Made by a program: the position numbers and the translations under genes
NCBI GenBank assembly: GCA_037962975.1
Contig: CM075675.1
Location: 28,026,501-28,090,500, forward strand
Reading direction: 5' to 3'
DNA: 64,000 nt
DNA from: Clitoria ternatea
Lineage: Eukaryota > Streptophyta > Magnoliopsida > Fabales > Fabaceae
The notes under the pieces: generated by a model
Databases searched by the model: none
The model's input: the letters and a program-made list of their open reading frames with translations, nothing else
What the model was told of the DNA's origin: nothing
Part shown: positions 24,272 to 36,186 of the stretch, piece after piece
Layout of the letters: each line of letters starts with the position of its first letter
How positions within the stretch are numbered: position 1 is the stretch's first letter

Positions 24272-25856
24272 TGTAACACCCTCTTATATACACGAGATAT
24301 ATATTTTTTTATAACTATTAAAAAAAACTTTTAGAAAGACATATATATATATATATCATTCCTTATCTCGCATATACAAGGACATATATATACATGATTT
24401 CCTTTGAATATTGAAAGTAAAAAAATGTTGTCTTTCAATATTTGTCCATAATGACAAAATAGATTTATAGAAATCATACGTGATAAAAGATTACAGTATT
24501 ATATCTGAAAGATAAGGTTTATCAAAGTTTAACCTTTACCTTGTTACAATTATCCAACTTGATATTATAATAAGGTAAACTAAAACTAAATTATACCTGT
24601 ACTATGACTATGACTATGACCAATCATTTCTTAGTCCTCGAACTATAGGGTTTTGGAATCCTACTTTTGCCATGTCTTTTCACCTATCCGATTGAGAATG
24701 AGACCACTTTACCCTCTTGTAATTACATCCTTGCATCTTGGACTGATAGCTATATATAAACATAACATACATTTTGGACATAGAAATTCAAACAAGAAGG
24801 AATGAGAAACAGAATATAATATTTTACAGATAACACATAAGCATAAGGGTTTTCACAAACTAATATAATAATATCAGTAATAATCTCATACACAATCAAT
24901 TATGAATGTAGGATTTTTATAAACATAATAATTATGCTTTTATTCACAACCACCCATATAGAATGTCACAATCACATGAATGTTGTAACATCTCAATTTT
25001 TATAAAAATAATTTAATTAAAGGGAATAAATGACAAATAATTATATAGGGAAAGATTAATGTCCCAAAAGTAGGAAAATAAATTAATTAGAATTTATTAT
25101 CATTTTCCATAATTTACTAAGCTCGGTGTGCTAAAATAAATACCCGATTAAAATATGGGTGTCGGACCAAGTATCTCTGATTGAGATGTTGTTGTTTAGA
25201 GTTGTTAAGAATATTATTAGGAATCTGAATATGTATTCAGAATAATTTTTAGATAAAGTATTGAGCTCAAACAGAGATCCTGTTTATTGTAAAATGGTAA
25301 ATTTTAATGAAATAGGTTAAAATTAAAATAAAAACTCCCACTTTTCACTCTCTTTTCACACTGGTCCTGCTTCCCCTGGGGCAAACACACTTCATTTCCC
25401 TTTTCTTTAATTTCCCACTCATCTTCATCTTCTTCTTTTTCAAAAAGCTTGACCAAGTTGGTGCCCCTTCCTCTGTTCATTTTGTTCACCATTGTGCAAG
25501 GAGGAGACCATGGAAGCTTAAAGCTCCTCACTTTCTTCTCCATTTTCGTCACCCATTCCTCTCCCTTGGTGCCCACTTTTATTTCTTGGTTGAGGTAAGT
25601 TCCTCATCATTTTAATGGTGCTTGAACCCTATGTTAGGGGTTATTAAGGCTTGAGAGAGTGTTAATTGCATGTGGGTATTGAATGGAAGCTTTAAATATG
25701 AAAACTGTAACATCCCTGTTTTTAAAAACAGTTTTACCCTTGTAATTTTTGAATTATGGAAGGTTTGTAAGTAAGAATAAGTCAATATATACCCTGTTGA
25801 TGGTCTGTGGTATCTCAGAAATGTCATTTTTGTGCATAAAAATGATGAAATTATGC

Positions 25857-26652
25857 AAATTCCGAGTGAAAAGGGCTCTATTCCGAGTAATAGAAAGGAA
25901 TTCCGAGTGAATAATTATAAATTCCGAGTGAAGGATGGAATTCTGAGTCAGTGTCATGTTTTTCGAGTAAAACATGACTGAGAGGGCTACCACCGAGTGG
26001 AGTCCTGACCTGAGAAGCAATTCTGAGTGAAGTGTGTTCAAGAGAACCACTTCTGGGTGAAATTCCGAGTCAAAACACCCTAGAATGACTCGTTTCCGAG
26101 TCATACCTTGCCAAATGCTTCTTTTTCCGAAGGGAACTTCTCTGATTGCAGTATTCCGAGTGAAAGAGTACATATATACTTATGTTTATATTGATTTGAT
26201 GCTTCCTACCGACTGGAATGTGTTGTTGAATTATTTGGGAAGGATTCCGAATGGTTTCGTATGTGTATGATTAGGAAACCGAGTGGAAAATAGTAGAAAC
26301 CGAGTGAGTCTATGGGTATGACTCCTCTCCCGAGTGAGATATACTCTACTGGACTAGTTCCGAGTGGAGATTGGTTAATTGTGGATGAGAACCTTACTGA
26401 GTGTCTTAAGTATATAAGCCAATTCCGAGTGAGACTTACTGAGATGACTCGGATTGGTTTGAAATTACTGAGTGAGACTGACTACAAGCAGACACGGTTT
26501 TAGGATGAATTAACCGAGTGAGAACCATCAGAAACAACTCGGATTTGGGATATAATACCGAGTGAAAGGCCAAGTAAGATAGGAGTCAGCACTGATTGAT
26601 TTTACCGAGTGAGAAAGCAAGTATTGAGTCAATTTTAGAAGAATTCCGAGCT
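25857..26652 (+). repeat. Array of degenerate TTCCGAGTGAAA motifs, upstream of the LTR C promoter
   Basis: About 25-28 copies of CCGAGTGA or near variants (CCGAGTGG, CTGAGTGA, CCGAGTCA) occur every 15-45 bp, nearly all in the same orientation. They end about 220 bp before the TATA-like site. The spacers differ, so this is not a simple tandem repeat. Same arrays in the other LTR copies: 47870-48660 and 56290-57065 (reverse orientation there). Confidence 0.93.
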
Positions 26653-27535
26653 AGGTGTTCATCAAAACCGACCTCTTCGTAGCCACACAACAGCCTTTCT
26701 TTCCACACCATAATACCTACCTCTTTCACAGATGGTGTCCATTAAATCCCTCACATACCGTCCTCTACTTCTTTACTCCACACCGTCCCTCACCTAAAAA
26801 CCGACCTCAATCCATAACCGACCTCTTCAAATCCTCCAACACCGAACACCTTTTAACTCCACTCAGATCACTTTATATATTTTAATATGTCACTAATCCC
26901 ATTAATGCAAAGCTGGCAGTGAAATGAGTCAAAAGTTTCCATTATCTCTACTAACAGTCCACCAACAGCCCACTCACAAAAGTTGTCCCCCACTTGTCTC
27001 CTTTCTCATTATTAAATCAACACAGAACTCATTGCAAGTCTGAAACTTTCAGACCCAAGAGAACTTAGCAAAAAACGCTCTCTATTTCTTCTTCTTCGCA
27101 CAAAGTTCTTTCTCTCTTTTCTTTTCCCTCTCACTCGGATCTGAAGCAGGACAGTGAAGGGAACATTTTATCCTCGTCCAGGAACTCCATTAAGGTAAGG
27201 GGGTATATTCTTGGGTGCTCTGTGGGAAAACCGTGTGAAGGAAAGAGTTAAGGAATCTTATTCCCCACCTTTCCAGGACAGGTTCAGGAATTGTTGATTA
27301 ACATGCTTTGATTTTATGTATGTTTATATACATTTTTATTACTATAAACATGTTCAATTGGTTGTATAATTCATGATTCAAAGAATACGTTTGATTATCT
27401 GTATTGATTATGATAAATTTTGATGATTGAGTGAATATGTTCGATGCTGAATTATGAAAATATTAAGTATCATGTGTGTTTATGTGTATTCCAGTAGAGA
27501 ATTGTAAACAGGAGATGTAATAAATGATAATAAGC

Positions 27536-27650
27536 TCGGTTTTATGTAAATTTAATCAGTTTTATGTATATTCAATCAGTTTTATGTAAATTCAATCAGT
27601 TTTATGTAAATTCAATCAGTTTTATATAAATCCAATCAGTTTCACATGAT
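27536..27650 (+). repeat. 20-bp tandem repeat in LTR C
   Basis: The unit TTTATGTAAATTCAATCAGT is repeated about 5-6 times with small changes. Matching arrays are at 46865-46975 and 55295-55400 in the chromovirus LTRs. Confidence 0.9.
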
Positions 27651-28190
27651 TTCATTCGGTAAACCATTATATATTTCAGACAGAACTCTTTTCAACTAAT
27701 TTCACTCGGTAAACTCATGTTTCACTCGGAACTTATCTTATTTTCACTCAGAAAGCTCCTTTCAGACTAATTCCACTCGGAATCCTATTTTATTTCACTC
27801 AGAGACTTATTTTCACTCGGACTCACAAACATTTTTACTCAGAAAACTCCTTTCAGACTGATGTCACTCGTAATCATATTTTATCTCACGCAGAAATTCA
27901 TTTTCATTCAGAATTTAAGGTATTTCACTTAGAAAATCTTTTCCAGTATCTATTTCACTCGGAAGTAAACCATTTTACTCTGAAAATCATTTTTACTCAG
28001 ATTCAAACTCATTTTTACTCGGAATCAGACCTGTTTCAGTCGGAAAACAGCTTTCCAGTATAATTTCACTCGGATTTTTAACCAGTTCACTTAGAAAACC
28101 TCTCTCAGTATGATTCCACTCGAAATCATGCTTATTCCACTCGGAATTACCCTTGTCCTACTCGGAAAAACCTTGTTTTTCATACTTTTC
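27645..28190 (+). repeat. Array of TTTCACTCGGAA motifs (inverse of the upstream array)
   Basis: About 22 copies of the reverse complement of the upstream motif (CACTCGGAA, ACTCAGAAA and variants) at 15-30 bp spacing, all in the opposite sense to 25857-26652. The two arrays therefore face each other across the promoter and leader. Equivalent arrays: 46340-46860 and 54770-55290. Confidence 0.93.
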
Positions 28191-30479
28191 ACTTGAATTT
28201 TTATTTAGAAACTCTTTCTTAATTCTTTCTAAATTATTAGGACATTACACTTATTATTATCATTCTTATTTCTATTATTATTACTATTGTTACCAATATT
28301 ATGAATCTTATTATTATTATTATTGTTATTCTTACTATTATTAATTAGTATTATTATTATTACTTTAGATATAAGTAATTAAATAAGGAATATATTATTT
28401 TACTCTTTACAAAGTATAATTTCAACCCGTAAATAGTTGATATACTTTCTCAAATACAACAATAAAATGACTTACCACGTCTAAATAATTGATGAGATTC
28501 AAGAGCTTATGAATATGTATGATGAGTCTGGAAACACATAAATACCCAAAGAATCAAAAGACAAAAAGAATGTATTCCGCATCATGAAAATATTTTCTAA
28601 AGAAGAAAATCTAGAGCATACACTTGGTACAGTGGAGGACATTCACGTTCGATCCCCAAGAGGATCTCGGGAGTACAACTGGAACAGAAACCCAATGGCA
28701 TCAGAGTCGCACCTGATAGCCGGGTGAGACGATGCAATTCTAGTGTACTTTGACTAAATGACGGAGTGTAACTATGATCGTAGGGATCCAAGTTCCAAGA
28801 ATATATAAATCAATGATGAGAACCAATGAGTTCATTTGTACCTTATGGGAACTTGGGCGGACCCTGATCGCTCTAGAATGGAATGGAGATATTCCAAAGA
28901 ATGAGATGAAGAAATGATTTATTGGGTCCACATGCATCATGAGACTTAACCAAAGATAAATCATAATAAATTCAACTCATGCATTCCATGACAACATGCT
29001 TGATTGTTATAATTGTGAATATGCTAATTGTATGATTTATGTGATATTGTATGTTAACTGGATTATGTCCGCACCGGATTAACCATCAGGGTCTTGGGTT
29101 ATACTCACCCTTACTGTTGACAATTTTCAGAGGAATTAGGAAATCAAGAACCCGAGTATGAAGAACAGCAATATGCTGAACCCACTGAGAACGATCGTTA
29201 AAGATAGAATTTATATAGATTGAATATTTATTATGATAATCAGACACCGAATGACTGTATAATATTTAAGGGTGCCTGCGTGCCCCATTCTGTTATGAGT
29301 ACAATTATTTGTAAGTTTGTGAATGACTATGTGATATATTCACTATTTGCTTCCACTGATCTGCCATCTTTTTATTAAAAAAAAATTCACTTTTTATGAA
29401 AACTGTTAACACTCTTAGTTAAATAGGATGATCCTATAGAAGGGTTGTCTTATCTAACCGAGGGTGTTACAAAAACCCTAAGGTGGGGAAGTGAATGTGA
29501 GTTTTTATGAGCCTTGGATGGGGTGCACGAAAATATGGATTGGAAGGTGATGAATCATATGCATTAATTATGTTTGTTGAGTTTTTAATAAAATCCTAAC
29601 CTTTGATTTTGGGGGAAATGTGTAATGTGGATGAGATAGGCATTTAATGATGATAGGAATGTATTAATGATAGGAAATTGCCATAGAAGATCATTTATAG
29701 TGGTGGTTAGAAGCCATAAATAAGAAACCCACTTAAGGTGTTGGGTGAGAAATTGCATGTGTGGGTAACCAAATTGAATGAGTGGTTACTTTTAATTATA
29801 ATGAATTTTAGCCTAAGGGAAGGAATTCCCTAAACCTAAGGAAAAAGAAAATGAAAACTATTACAATCTAAGATATAATGAAACTCATATGGATGTATGC
29901 CTTAATGATATTCAAGGAATTGACGATGTTGTTAAATGAATGTTTGATGGAGTCCTATGTGTATTCAATGTAGGACTTGATAACTCTTGTGAAGCGGGAT
30001 CATCAAACCCGGAAGAGTACTTCTCTTAATAACTTCTCTCTTGAGGTAGGAGAGGAGTGTATTTTCTAAATGTACGATACCTCGTGTAATGATAATGTAT
30101 GTATTGATGTCTATTTGCATGTTCTTCCTTGAATGGTTGAAGTACCTCATGTATATGACATGAACTAGAGATTGAAATCTTGTGGTGATTGATTATGGGA
30201 TAATATTTTGATGAGATTATGAATTGTAAAGTGTGATAACAGTATGCTATTTGCTTTCCATGTGTGGATTGACAATTAAATGAAATCCTTGGCTAGAGTA
30301 ACCCTTGAGTATTGTGAATGGTATGCCTTGGAGAATGAAATATATATGATTGTGTATCACTAACTATGACATTGAATATGAATTATACCCTTAAATCGAG
30401 AGGGTGAGATATTCCTTGCGAGGCTAAGTCTAGCATGAGCATTATTGCATTCATAGTATGCATAGCATTACAATTAAAT

Positions 30480-30745
30480 GTGGTTATGATCACACACCAA
30501 AAGTCTTGCGAGACTCGAATATGAATGATTATAGTGGTTGCGATCACTTGGTGCCTTGAATGAAATCGGTCTTGCTCTATGAAGGGAGTACCCCATGCGT
30601 GGCGGGAAACCAATGTGAATTAAAACAAACGTGGTTGCGATCATGAAGAATACCTTGCGGGGTTATGAAAAAGGGAGTACCCCATGCATGGTGAAAAACC
30701 AATATGAGATAAATGATTATAGTGGTTACGATCACTTGGTGAAAT
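30480..30745. repeat. Imperfect repeat of about 90 bp in LTR B
   Basis: AGGGAGTACCCCATGC recurs 89 bp apart (30583, 30672), and AATGATTATAGTGGTTGC-type sequence 189 bp apart (30523, 30712), with GCGATCAC blocks between. Confidence 0.8.
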
Positions 30746-32009
30746 AAAAATCAGATCTGTTGTATATGTATTCCTAAATATGACATATGCATTAGCCATA
30801 GGGACATGGCATTTGAGTGAAGCAAAAATTGATAAAGGGATACCTTATTGAGAATGTTGTGAGATATATGTGTGAAATTCACTTCTGGTCACTAACTATA
30901 TTTGTGTTGTTGATTTGTGAGAACCGTTATGGAGTTTATGAATTGTGACAATGGATGTGATGAAATCATGAGTTGATGATATGGTCTTATTTGATATGTC
31001 CTGGATAATGGACTTGTTATATTTATATATATATATGAGCATGTGTGTTCAAAATATATTATAATCGGCCGGATTCATTGTTATTTGATCTACTTGATAG
31101 GAAAGGATGTTAATTTGGATTCATATTTACACATTGTCATAATTGTTGGATTTTCATCATTGAGAAAGTATACTCACTCTCCATGTTGTCTACTTTTAGC
31201 CTTTGTGTTGTAGAGCTTGACTATAGAGTAGGACCTTTCAAGAGATGAGGTATGGTGTGAAGAAATGATTGGTATGGATGCCTTGGTCGGCATGGTTTTG
31301 ATTTTGATGACTTGCACATCTCTTGTGGATTTTTTGTATACCTATAACTTGTTTTGTGTAGCCATACCATAGATAGTATTTTGTATATATGCGGATGATT
31401 GGATATGGAAGATTAGATACTTTAGATTGATGATTGATACATTAGGATCTTTAGAAAGAACTTGTGATCATTTTGTATCACCAATGTAATCCATGATAAT
31501 TGTTGATAATTGAACTTATTGGCCATGTTAATGGCATTGATGCATCTTGTATGTGTTTGGATTAGAATAAGCATGAACATTGAGTTGTACCATGTGTTAG
31601 AATGTGGATTGGATGTAGAAGCATGAATGTGATGAGTTTCCTATACATTTTTAGGCATATTTAAGGAACTCATGGGGTCAAAATAAGTTTTATTTTGGAT
31701 AGTATGTGATGGTTCTGATAGTTTAAATATATGATTTATGACTTGTTGAAATTAGAATGGGTCAATTCCATTGAGAATTGACCCCTAAGTTGCACCAAAA
31801 TGCCTCAAAACGGGCTAAACGCATTTATACACATAAGTCCCTCGATTTTAGGAATTTTTTAGTTCGGCCAGCAGCCACATGTTACAAATAATATATTTTA
31901 TCTTGTGTCAAAATTTGGTGACCATTGGATTTGATTTGAAAAAGATAGGGTGGTTAGAAGTTGGAAAAATGAGTTTTCTACATAATTGTAGCAGGGTTCT
32001 ATCACACAG

Positions 32010-32255
32010 GGCTTGAATCGATTCATGAAAGGCTCTAAATCGATTCAAATTGTTGTTCCTTATCTGTCTCCACGCGTGAATCAATTCACAGAGGGTGAAT
32101 CAATTCACCAGCCCCTTTTTTCACTGTTTCCCAAAAATAACACGCATGAATCGATTCATTATAGGCCCGAATCTATTCATCCCTCTCATGCTGGCCTGTT
32201 TGGACTCCCTGATACGTGTGAATCGATTCAGGGTGGTGTCTGAATCAATTCATTC
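32010..32255. repeat. Cluster of TGAATCGATTCA-type palindromes in LTR B
   Basis: At least eight perfect or near-perfect copies of the 12-bp palindrome (variants TGAATCAATTCA and GAATCTATTCA) lie within 245 bp. Confidence 0.9.
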
Positions 32256-34309
32256 CCTGTCTTCACCTGTTGCCATCAGTTTTATCACACATTTAAACAT
32301 TAATGGGCCAATGCATTCTCATATAGCTAAATGTACATCTCCTCCACACATTTTAACCATTAATTCATGCATCCTTGCTCCTTTTCCCCGATCCATTCAT
32401 ACTTGTAAACTAACATACATATTCTGATATTCATTGAATGATAAGTATAAAATTATTAATCAGGATGGAGTGTTGACTTAAGTTACTTATCTTCTCATAT
32501 CTTCATATATAGGATAGGTCTTTATATAGATCCAGGTTAGTTGTTGGATGTTTAAATTGTGGTGTTTTTCTTCCATCGTTCATTTTTAAAAACCTATTTA
32601 CCGGATTAAGGGCGCCACAAATGTCATGCAATGCTTTTAATACTACTATCTCATTTAGTTTATGCATATGGGCCCTTAAAGTTTTAATTTATACTGGGCC
32701 AACCAGGAGTTTACATTGTTCCATAATTTTGAATAATAATAACATAAATGTCTTCGTGGCATATGGACAGCTCAACTGCCATGGAAACACTTAGAGACTA
32801 GTCAGATTGAGAAGGTTTTTATTATGAAAGTACTCGACACTAGGGAGCGACCCTAGGTTACCTGAAGCACCCTTTCACACCTTCTCATCCCAAGGTTCGC
32901 ATTTGAACCTCCTCTAATGTATCCTCGGTTTCTATAATCCGTCCCAGGCAATATCACATCCCATTTCTCTTTAATGATTCATGATGCATGAACTACTCAC
33001 ATATTTAGTTGGTTAAGACTTTTAGAAAGTCACTTAATAAATACCATAAATGTTTACAACATCATCCTAATAAACTGTACGTTTCCATAAGTTCTTCTTT
33101 GAACTTCTATTATACACGAATAAATTTAGTACAGTTTTCAAATTCAATCTCACCAAAATTGAGTTTCCAAGTCTTAAATATCTCTGAATTTTCTCATGTA
33201 TTTACATAATCTTTCTCAAATTGAATCTTAATAAGATTGAGTTTAGAAATCTTAATTACATCAAAATATCCTTTAGTTATTATGTTGGGGAAAATCAAAA
33301 TAATTTTCTTTAAAATTCTAATTTACTAAAAGGAAATAATTCTCAAATCATTAACCAAAAATACTTACTATAAAATTTTTCTTTAATTCAAAAGTTAATT
33401 TTCTCAACCTTTAATAAATTAATTTTCATAAAATAGCTTCTTTCTAAAATGAATGTTAGATTTTATCTTAAATATTAAAAGTGAAGTTGATGAAAATGTA
33501 TATGTTGTTTTTAGAAGGAATAAAAGACTAAAGTAATTATAAAATATTTTTTCTTAGAATAAAAACTTAAAGTGTAAGGTAAGAATGTTCTTATTGAGTT
33601 TTAGCTTTTCGTCATGCTTGTTATATGCTCAAACTCTATATTCAAGATCATTAATCACTCATAAATCACAACCAAATATTGTCAATCACAATTAATTATC
33701 ATCACTCACAATCAAATATTGTCGATCATAATTAAATATCATCAATTACAAATAAATATTATCAATCATAATCAAAATCAAATAAATTAAATATTATTCA
33801 TAAATATCATAATTTAACATTTAATAGTTATTTAAATCAATAAACTTAATTTCAAGTCCTTATAGTCCATTCCTCGCATGGGTCTATGTAAGTCCATATA
33901 ATCCAGTCCTTGTATAGGTTTAGTTCAGTCCATATAGGTCATAATAGTCCCTTGCATAGGTTTAGTCTAGTTCGTATAGGTTATAAAAGTCTAGGTCCTT
34001 GCATAGGTATTTCAGAATAAATTACACAAGATACTTAATTTAAAATTTATTATAAATTTTAAGTTAAAAAGTTATTATTTTAAAATAATAATATTATTAT
34101 TAAATTTAAAAAAAGTAGGGGACTCCTCCCATTATTCTTATGTCTTTTCATATTATATTCTTATCTCACTCCCTTTTACCTTGAATTACTACCAAAAGTG
34201 AGTTCATTTTGCGCCTCCGAGTTCTAAAAATATTAATACCAATTTATTTCAGTTTAGGCATAAAATGAAAATTAAGATTACTATTTGAAACAGAAATGGT
34301 AAATGTTAA

Positions 34310-34560
34310 TTATGCATAGTAACAGTAAATAGTAAATTTTAAATAGTTACTATGAATAGTAATAGTAAATAGTAAATCATGAATAGTAACGGTAAATAGT
34401 AAACCATGAATAGTAATGATAAATAGTAAATCATGAATAGTAATGATAAATAATAAATTGTAAATAGTAGAGGTAAATAGTAAATAGTAAGAGTAAATAA
34501 TTTACTATTTGAATAGTAATTTACTATTGACATAGTAATTTACTATTTAGAATAGTAACT
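34310..34560. repeat. TAGTAAATAGTAA-type imperfect tandem repeat in LTR A
   Basis: Short units of GAATAGTAA and GTAAATAGTAAA alternate for 250 bp, with the last part inverted (TTTACTATT). Confidence 0.9.
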
Positions 34561-35299
34561 TAAAATAATATTATATCCAGTATAATAATAGATTTCTAAA
34601 ATGATATGAAAATAAACCTAAAAAATATAAAAGAGAGTTATTCTTACCTTATAATTTTGGCAGAACCTCCTTCCAAAAAATTTCTTTCTTTCTCTTCCTC
34701 CCACCACTATCTCTCTAACACTACTATATTAAGAAAATTTAATCTGAAATTATGAAATCCTTCGTTCAAAACCTTCGTATTTATAGGCGAAAAACTTCAC
34801 TTTGCATTTGAATATTTTATTATAAAAATACTGGGCAAGAATTGAAAATTTCATACAGATTATTGTGCAAAGATTGAAAATTTCAAAATTACACAGTAAA
34901 AATTCTCGGTTGTTGAGAATTATAAGGGGTGGTACGAATAGTAATTTAGGGGTGCAAAAAAAATTTTTTTTTAAATAAATTTTTTTCAAAATTAAAAAAA
35001 TTCTAGAAAATTATAAATAATACATAGATCAAAAAGTTCTAAAGAATCATAATCTAATTCCTTCTAAATTTTATTTTAAAATTTTAATAAGAGTTAAATC
35101 ATAAATATGTAAAAATATAAATATAAAAACATAAAATAAAAGTTATGAATAATAAAGATATTAAAAAATCCTTAATATAATTTTCTTAATCAGTGCATAC
35201 TATTTAAGTCATTTTAAAATTCTCATTCGAAATACATATATTATTATTATTATTATTATTTTAAAACAAAATAATTAAATATAAGTGCCAAATTTTTAT

Positions 35300-35305
<6 letters not shown>

Positions 35306-35345
<40 letters not shown>
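35306..35345. repeat. (TAA)n microsatellite
   Basis: About 13 perfect triplets within LTR A. Confidence 0.93.
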
Positions 35346-35347
<2 letters not shown>

Positions 35348-35421
35348 CTAAATAATAATAAGTGTTTCTCATTAAAGAGATATTGATATTTATTTTACTA
35401 TTTAAAAAATGGAATGTTACA

Positions 35422-36186
35422 GGTATAGCTCTTTAAAAGTAAACTTTAAAGGACGAGAGACTTCAATGTGAGACGGTCTGGGCAGTGCCTTTTAAATGCC
35501 CTTGATCTCTAGTCCTCAAGATCCAATGTAAATCTGCATATACCACCCGTAGTTCACGCTAGGATGATGCAAACGACCATGATGATAACTCTAACAGTAT
35601 CTTTATTGACTCATATGTCATGTGACCGTCTTCCATGTCTCTTATAAAAATAAAAATTAAAGGAACAATGCTTAAAGGAGGATGGCGTGGAGGCTACCTT
35701 ATGAGAGGATGACGTGGTAAGTCTTCTTCGTACAAGCAAACAAGTTCGGACAGCTTCACATTGGCAGTTATTTCTAATATTATAGTGACAAAGATTCTCT
35801 AAACATAACAACTCATTAGTGAGCCATTTTTATAAGTGAGGCTTGGGGGCAAAAAGGCACAAGAATGGTTATGACGCAATAATGACACTTACACATATGT
35901 TTCGTATATCGTCTAATAGGCGTGCAGGAAATGAAGTGTCGCAACCAATGCCCACATGTCATGTATCCTGTCAAAACCCTTACCTACCAAAAGACGTGTC
36001 ACATCGGTCCCATGTAACCAACTTTGGTTGAGAACAAAAAAAAATGAACAATTATTGATGGCATCGGGCTATCCTAAATCAAAATGGCATGTAGCCCTTG
36101 AAGCAACTCCCAAGCCACTCTAATAGGTTAAAAGGTAAATGATCTGAGCCTGATACTGGCTCCAGAAGGTGCTATATGGTGTGGAA
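35422..36186 (+). repeat. Tat/Ogre-like LTR, left part (U3)
   Basis: This non-coding segment lies between solo LTR A and the chromovirus, ending in the TGGAA duplication. Its last part (GATCTGAGCCTGATACTGG, near 36140) aligns with 22285-22310, and it continues directly into 57238 across the chromovirus. It therefore represents the left part of the LTR whose right part is 57238-57770. Confidence 0.5.

Larger units (their letters stand above)
25706..29471 (+). mobile_element. Solo LTR C (3766 bp) of the Tekay-like chromovirus family
   Basis: Begins TGTAACATCCC, ends GGGTGTTACA, with AAAAC on both sides (25701-25705 and 29472-29476). Throughout it matches, in reverse complement, both LTRs of the full-length chromovirus at 36187-57232, so it is a solo LTR of that family in the opposite orientation. 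A TATA-like TTATATA is at 26874-26880 and an AGGTAAG at 27193-27199. It contains the two opposed CCGAGTGAAA arrays, a 20-bp tandem repeat and a TTA-rich stretch (28250-28370). Confidence 0.93.
24984..32619 (+). mobile_element. Solo LTR B, disrupted by LTR C
   Basis: Starts TGTAACATCTC and ends GGGCGCCACA, with perfect AATGT duplications at 24979-24983 and 32620-32624. Without nested LTR C it is about 3.87 kb. It has no coding sequence. It carries a roughly 90-bp imperfect repeat (30480-30745), a cluster of TGAATCGATTCA-type palindromes (32010-32255), and an AGGTAAG at 25593-25599. Length and end sequences point to a Ty3/gypsy family with long LTRs, different from LTR C. Plus orientation is inferred from the TGTAAC start and GCCACA end. 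Confidence 0.78.
24272..35421 (-). mobile_element. Solo LTR A, disrupted by LTR B and LTR C
   Basis: Outer ends are TGTAACACCC at 24272 and GGAATGTTACA at 35421, with GGTAC before and GGTAT after, a 5-bp duplication with one mismatch. Removing nested LTR B and one copy of its duplication leaves about 3.5 kb. Orientation is inferred minus: on that strand TATAAATA (34779-34786) is followed about 130 bp on by AGGTAAG. The right part holds a TAGTAAAT array, a GTCCTTGCATAGG-type repeat (33850-34010), a (TAA)n array and no coding sequence. Family unknown. The mismatch in the duplication fits age, since two younger insertions lie inside. Confidence 0.6.

Noticed and set aside
25857..28190. Possible CRISPR-like array from regularly spaced short motifs
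   Set aside because: The repeats are short, degenerate and irregularly spaced, in two orientations within a plant LTR.
28153..28344. Tyr/Ser-rich frame
   Set aside because: Translation of the TTA-rich simple sequence, not a gene.
28740..28964. A 74-residue open frame repeated in the three chromovirus-family LTRs (28740-28964 minus, 36693-36917 plus, 53975-54199 plus)
   Set aside because: It recurs only because the LTR recurs; there is no known domain and it lies in non-coding LTR sequence. Three similar recent copies staying open is weak evidence.
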